From Schizochytrium sp. TIO01 (lineage: Eukaryota; Sar; Bigyra; Thraustochytrida; Thraustochytriidae), in the NCBI GenBank assembly GCA_004764695.1, contig SMSO01000031.1:556600-620599 (forward strand): a stretch of DNA of 64,000 nucleotides. The letters run 5' to 3'. This document shows, in pieces, positions 59,115 through 64,000 of this stretch. The notes beneath the pieces are model-generated. The model saw nothing but the letters and a program-made list of their open reading frames with translations, was not told the DNA's origin and did no database searches. Position numbers and translations under genes: made by a program. Position 1 is the stretch's first letter. The number at the start of each line of letters is the position of its first letter.

Positions 59115-59150
59115 CCGATCGATCGATCGATCGATCGATCGATCGATCGG
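59115..59150. repeat. Self-complementary GATC array
   Basis: CC, eight GATC units, GG: a 36-bp perfect palindrome able to form a cruciform, with a GATC site in every unit. Confidence 0.92.
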
Positions 59151-59926
59151 AGCGAGGGCAGGCTTGAGCGGAGAAGCGACTCGAGTTGTCTTTCTTTCTC
59201 TCTCCTCGAGCCTCGTTTCTATTCCATTCCTCGCAGAATAAACCGACAGACGCGGCATACAGCAGTACGTAGCACCATCTAGCAGCCCAGCTAGCGCACC
59301 TCCAGAATTTATCCTTTCTGTTTTCTGTTTTCTGTTTTCTTTTTATAAATATCTTTTTTTTGTGTTCTTTTCTTTTAAGTTAAACTTCTTGGAAAATGAA
59401 GGGGGAAAAAAAAGCTTTCTTTTAGGAGGGTTTATCGATGGTTCTACTTTCGTAGAGACGACATTGGATTGTGCGCACAAACAATCCGAGGACGAAGCCT
59501 CTGATTCAATAGCGAGAGTCGAAGGCGCGGAGCTTTCTCTCGAAGTCACGTCCCTCCCTTCCAGCGCGAGTGCTTTTCCAACAACCAGCCCGCTACAAGC
59601 TCGCTCCTGTTGACGACCCCAGAGAGGGAAGCTGCGAACAGACCTGGCTGTGGCCCAAACAGCGGGAAAGGACAGCAGCACTCAGTCCCTAGCTAGAACG
59701 GTGAAAGACCGAGGCGGGAAAAAAGGACAGAAAAAGAAGAAGGACACGACAGACAAACAAACAAACAATCAACAAACAGAGAGAGAGAGAGAGAAAAGAG
59801 GCCAAAGAATTCTTGGCAAAAGGGCGAAAGAAAGAGAACGCCGCAACCGTAAGGAAAAGCGCCGCTCCCTGCTTGCTATTTCCCCGGCGCGTTCTCTCGG
59901 CGTTCTCTCGATCCCTCGAAGAACGC

Positions 59927-59928
<2 letters not shown>

Positions 59929-59964
<36 letters not shown>
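59929..59964. repeat. CT dinucleotide repeat
   Basis: About 17 copies of CT. Confidence 0.9.
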
Positions 59965-59968
<4 letters not shown>

Positions 59969-60045
59969 CTCTTTTGAGTCTGACTAAACCTCTCCGAATG
60001 GAAAGCCGCAAAGCCCTCGAAAAGAGTCCAAAAGAATGAAAGAAT

Positions 60046-60124
60046 ATGAATGAATGAATGAATGAATGAAAGCGACGGAGGCGCTGCTCCGAGAGACCCG
60101 TGATGATGATGATGATGATGATGA
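60046..60124. repeat. GAAT and GAT repeats
   Basis: GAAT run (60046-60069) and a GAT/ATG run (60101-60124), separated by a short unique piece. Confidence 0.85.
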
Positions 60125-60257
60125 TCAGCGGCTTCGTCTCTTCCGGAAGGGCGGAGTCAGCAGGGAGCTCCAGGAACATCTGCAGGGACGCTTACTCGTG
60201 AGTAGGCTCCCCAGAAGGATTTTAGGTGACATACTTACATACTTAAGCATATGCACC

Positions 60258-60545
60258 CATCCATCCATTCATTCATTCATTCATTCATTCATTCATTCAT
60301 TCATTCATTCATTCATTCATTCATTCATTCATTCACTTTCTAATTCATTCATTCATTCATTCATCCATTCATTCATCCATTCATTCATTCATTCATTCAT
60401 TCATTCATTCACTTTGTAATTCACTCATGCATTCATTCATTCATCCATTCATTCATTCATTCATTCATTCGTTCACTTTGTAATTCACTCATGCACCTTG
60501 TAATTGATTCATTCACTTTCTCACTCATTCATTCACTTTGCAGTT
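60258..60545. repeat. Long CATT array
   Basis: About 290 bp mostly of CATT units, broken by recurring pieces such as CACTTTGTAATTCACTCATG that are themselves repeated, so the array has a higher-order structure. It is the longest simple repeat in the window. Confidence 0.95.
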
Positions 60546-60715
60546 CATTCGTTCGTGATCGCGAAGGAAGGCCATCGCTGGTGAAAGCAAAGAGAGCAAG
60601 GACTGCGAGAGCGAGAGTGAGGATCTTCGAGGAGAGTGGAAACCTAAAGGTTCCCGGGAACGAAGGACATATGCCGAAACCAGAAGAAGGCTCGTTGGAC
60701 AAGGATGGCTCTGGC

Positions 60716-60720
60716 GATGA

Positions 60721-60776
<56 letters not shown>
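60716..60776. repeat. GAAA tetranucleotide repeat
   Basis: About 14 copies of GAAA. Confidence 0.92.
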
Positions 60777-60777
<1 letters not shown>

Positions 60778-61082
60778 CTACGACATGAGATAATTGGTGT
60801 TGGAAATGCCATCATCTCCGTCTGTGTTTATGGAACGAACGAGCCGAAGGATACTTCTCGTGGTCGCTTGGACTCCTTCCTCACGTACGTCGGGCTTATT
60901 AGGCGTTGACGACCGCAGCGATTGAAGATCAAGCATTGGGACAGCAGAATATCTGCGACCGAGCTCCGTCGCGACATTTTCATTGAACGTGATCACCTGG
61001 AAAAGATCAATGGGCTCTACTTGTTGTCCATGCATTGCTTCAAAACTGATGGATAAACCAGGAAAGAAAACCTTTCACCACG

Positions 61083-61114
<32 letters not shown>
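61083..61114. repeat. Poly(A) run
   Basis: About 32 consecutive A bases on the plus strand. No gene-like sequence precedes it, so I do not call a retrocopy. Confidence 0.9.
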
Positions 61115-61115
<1 letters not shown>

Positions 61116-61157
61116 CGCCTCTGCGAAAGAGGTGCGAAAAGGAGCTTTCAAATAGAG

Positions 61158-61160
<3 letters not shown>

Positions 61161-61188
<28 letters not shown>
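61161..61188. repeat. TTTC tetranucleotide repeat
   Basis: Seven copies of TTTC, complementary in type to the GAAA array at 60716-60776 about 400 bp away; the two could pair as an inverted repeat. Confidence 0.9.
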
Positions 61189-63389
61189 GTTTTGCACTTA
61201 TCGCAGTTGATCGTGAAAGGGGGAAATGAAAGACCGAACTGAGTCTTTCTTAGTTGCTGTGATAGTGCCAAGAGACCTTATATAAGCTTTATATAAGCTT
61301 TGATACAATCGGTCACCTTCACGAGTTTATATATATAATACGATACACATGTTTTTTTATTTTTGTATTTAATGTTTATTCAGTTTTTGTTCTCTAGCTA
61401 ACATCCTTTCTCTTCCTCTTTCCTTTTTTGTTTCGTCTCCTCCTTTTCTTCGCATCGCGTTGATAAGGAAGAGGCAAGCTTCCCTGAGCACGAAGAAGTG
61501 TCCGTCCAGAGCTATGGAGGTGCAAGTTGAGGAACCTTGGCAGCGAAGGCCGATGAAGATCGTGGTGAGTGGCTGAGTGGCACCTCACGGAGCTTGGTAG
61601 GCAGAACAGACAGAAGACACATCTCCAATGATCTTTACCTGTTCATGCATTTAAACTTTAATTCCCTAATTTTGATTAAAAGTAATTTTATTTGTTTACT
61701 TGTGGTGAAGACTACGTTTGAAGGATTTAAACGATCGATTTAACACGATTGAGTCGCCAGTGATCAACTTTGATCGTCTTTTTGTATATCCCCTGGGTGC
61801 CTTTTCTATCTATCGTTTCCTCCGTTTCGAAGATTCGATATCTATGCTTTAAGCCCTTTCGCTTTCATTCCGCATTCTTATGAGACACACGAACAGCCAG
61901 TAGTAATACACATGCACAATCACAATTAAGGGCTCTTTCTTTTCTCTTTCTCCCTCTTCTCCTTCTTTCAAAAACCAACATAAATAAGTATAATTTCCGG
62001 CGCTCGCCAATACTGCCACGAGAGTGATTATATACCTCTTTTATCAAAAACAAAAGAAAAACTGTTTTTTCATCCAACTTTTATAAACCTTTTGGCGGAG
62101 ACGGCACGTTCTTCCATTTGCTTTGTCCTTTGGAATTCGCGCGGAGTTCCTTTTGCTCCCAAGAAGAACTCGCGATCAGCGGAGAGAATCGGAGGCAAGG
62201 GGCCAGCAATTACCCCTCTTTCAATTCAAGTACCCAATCAATCAACACCAGTACGTGCTTGGGGTTCATAAATGCATGCTGCATAGGTACTAAGTTGCTG
62301 CTTGATTATTATTTTCGGCATATCATGATGGATGGAGGAGGAGTGGATGAGAGAAGAAGGAAAAAAGAAAAGAAAAGAAAAGAAGAATTACTATATTACT
62401 AAGTGAGGCTATACCAAAGGGGACCTGGCAGAGTAATAAATTGTATTGTTGTCGCACCCGTAGTTTCCAAGAGCTGATGGCGAAACTCCAGAGAAACGAA
62501 AGGAAACGAAATTGAACAGGACAAACTGACACTGCCAACAATTTAAAACAAAAAACGTTTTATTTGTTTTTAATGAATAAGAAAAAGTGAGTTCTTTCCC
62601 TCTTCGAGTTTTAGAAATGACTACGTAGGGGCCTCTCGTTTCTTCTCCTCTCAAAGTACCGACCAGCTGTTATTCATTCATTCATTCATTCCAATCAATC
62701 AATCATTTGTTGATTTTTTTATTCATTTGTAATATTGTAGTCTATTATTAAAGTCATTTGTTCATTTTATTTTAATTTATCAATTTATCTATTCGCTTCA
62801 TTGTGCAAAGTTTCTTTCTCAGGCACTACCTTCAACAGGAATGTGTGTCGGGTGTTGTGACCTTCGTGCCACCTTCTGCACATACGCTGGGTGCAGTCAG
62901 CTGACTTTCGAGAGGTTCGGAATGAATTTGCGTTTCTGTTGGCTGCAGACAGCTGGTTTCTGGAGTTAATAAGTAAGTAAGCAAGCAAGCAAGTAATTAA
63001 GCCTGGCTCCAGACAGCGAGCGACTCGGAAGGTCAGTTTGGTGTTCTTTCCTCTGCTGTTGTGTTCTTGGCCAGGCCCTTGAAAGACGCCGCTAGTTAGT
63101 TCTGAAAGACCGGAAACCGTTCTCTCTTTCACGTGTCGTTCTCTCCATCGATGATGGTAATAGTACTTACGCAGGCCTTAACCCGTTTCTTCTCACTCCT
63201 CCTCCTCCTCCTCTTTCCTTCTGCCGCAGAATGCAATTCGCTCGAGCGGCAGAGGTCACCAGACCCCCTGGCAGGCAAGCGAACAAGCCCGGTCGCCGCG
63301 CGGACTCTTCGTAAAGACCGTCGCCGCCGCAGCCGAGGGTGCACGCTGAAAGAGATCGCTCCATCGTTTTGCCCTCTTCTTCCCAGGTC

Positions 63390-63425
63390 TTCTCTTCTTC
63401 TTCTTCTTCTTCTTCTTCTACTTCT
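63390..63425. repeat. CTT trinucleotide repeat
   Basis: CTT units with one CTA interruption. Confidence 0.88.
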
Positions 63426-64000
63426 ACAGAAACAGAGCAAAAGCAGAGTACACACTCTCATTCTCTCTCTCTCTATCTCTCCCTCTCAGCGTCGGCGCGT
63501 GAATTATGGCAATTGCACAATTGCAATCTGCGAGGCACCTCTCGCATGATCAACGGTCTGTGCTGTCCCGACGTGGCTTCGAACGGCGAGGCAGAGGAGG
63601 AGGAGGAGGAGGAGAAGGGAAGAAAGTCGAGGCCGGCCGGAGCAGTATCCGCGGGTGTCGCAAGGATTGACTGATGTCGAAGGTTTCCATCCTTTTCTCC
63701 GTTGCCGACTAAACTACCCAACAAACTGCTCTCAGTTCGGGGGCAAAGAATCGACGGGTGGATAAAGAAGAGTAAAGTAGGCACTGCGTGTACAAAGTGC
63801 AGGCGGATTGATCGCTCAAATGCTCGACCGAATGGTGGAATGATGGAATGATTTGACCTTTGCGGTTCATTCATCCGCTGACTTTGTTTGTTTGCTTAGC
63901 GCGGTTGATGGCTCAATCAGCGATGCTCTGCTGCGAATTGACGAGGACTCGAGAGAGGTGACACGAGTCTTCAATTCCAAGCCAGCCCAAGTTGGAAGGA

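Larger units (their letters stand above)
57001..64000. other. Gene-free block, right end
   Basis: About 7 kb with no supported gene and the densest simple repeats of the window. An 85-codon frame (60778-61035, minus, real ATG) has non-repetitive composition but no recognised domain. From 63844 to the right edge a plus-strand frame is open without ATG; a preceding TTGCTTAG could be an acceptor site, but the complementary strand is equally open. Confidence 0.45.

Noticed and set aside
60066-60419. Frame with Ser-Phe-Ile-His repeats
   Set aside because: Direct translation of the CATT array, as for similar frames at 51.9-52.3 and 58.2-58.6 kb.
61083-61114. Poly(A) run as the tail of a retrocopy
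   Set aside because: No gene-like or SINE-like sequence precedes it and I saw no target-site duplication.
63844-64000. Exon running off the right edge
   Set aside because: The plus frame is open and has a possible acceptor before it, but the minus strand is equally open and there is no ATG or motif.

Overview
The window looks like nuclear DNA of a single-celled eukaryote. The genes are long, uninterrupted reading frames, several with an A/G-C-C-ATG start context, and they encode eukaryotic families: a seven-transmembrane protein fused to an RGS domain, a mucolipin/polycystin-type cation channel, an organelle-type cyclophilin, ankyrin repeats and a lipase. They are separated by very long, microsatellite-rich spacers. 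I saw no introns, tRNA, rRNA, CRISPR array, insertion sequence or bacterial operon. My best guess is a stramenopile protist of the labyrinthulomycete/thraustochytrid type. That rests on gene style and family content only and is an inference.

Left part (1-27.7 kb) holds all the recognisable genes. A lipase (minus strand) is cut by the left edge (1-484). It has the catalytic-serine elbow and three residues of the zinc site of Geobacillus/Staphylococcus-type lipases. Next come the 7TM-RGS protein (4681-6384, +), a cyclophilin with an altered active site (8239-8967, +), a TRPML-like channel (10219-12444, -), a protein with eight copies of a ~50-residue FYxKxDP...LNxxLxxKYG repeat (14098-15948, -), an ankyrin-repeat protein (19891-21168, -) and a 924-residue protein of unknown function with a Cys/His-rich N-terminus and low-complexity tracts (24886-27660, -). 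Between the last two, at 22.8-23.9 kb, lie two diverged copies of a non-coding repeat, each with an imperfect 42-bp palindrome.

Right part (27.7-64 kb) is about 36 kb in which I can support no protein gene. It is packed with simple repeats (GATA, CATT, GAAA, CTT, AGCCA, TATG and others), short tandem duplications, GC-rich islands (about 75% GC by hand count at 54841-54960) and an AT-rich island (about 22% GC by hand count at 56521-57000). The many open frames here are explained by low-complexity DNA or by high GC. The block could be subtelomeric, pericentromeric or simply an expanded non-coding region; sequence alone does not decide.

The genes do not form one pathway. Two are membrane signalling proteins (G-protein regulation and cation/Ca2+ flux) and two are scaffold-like repeat proteins. 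Each appears to be independently transcribed, with 1.2-4 kb between neighbours.
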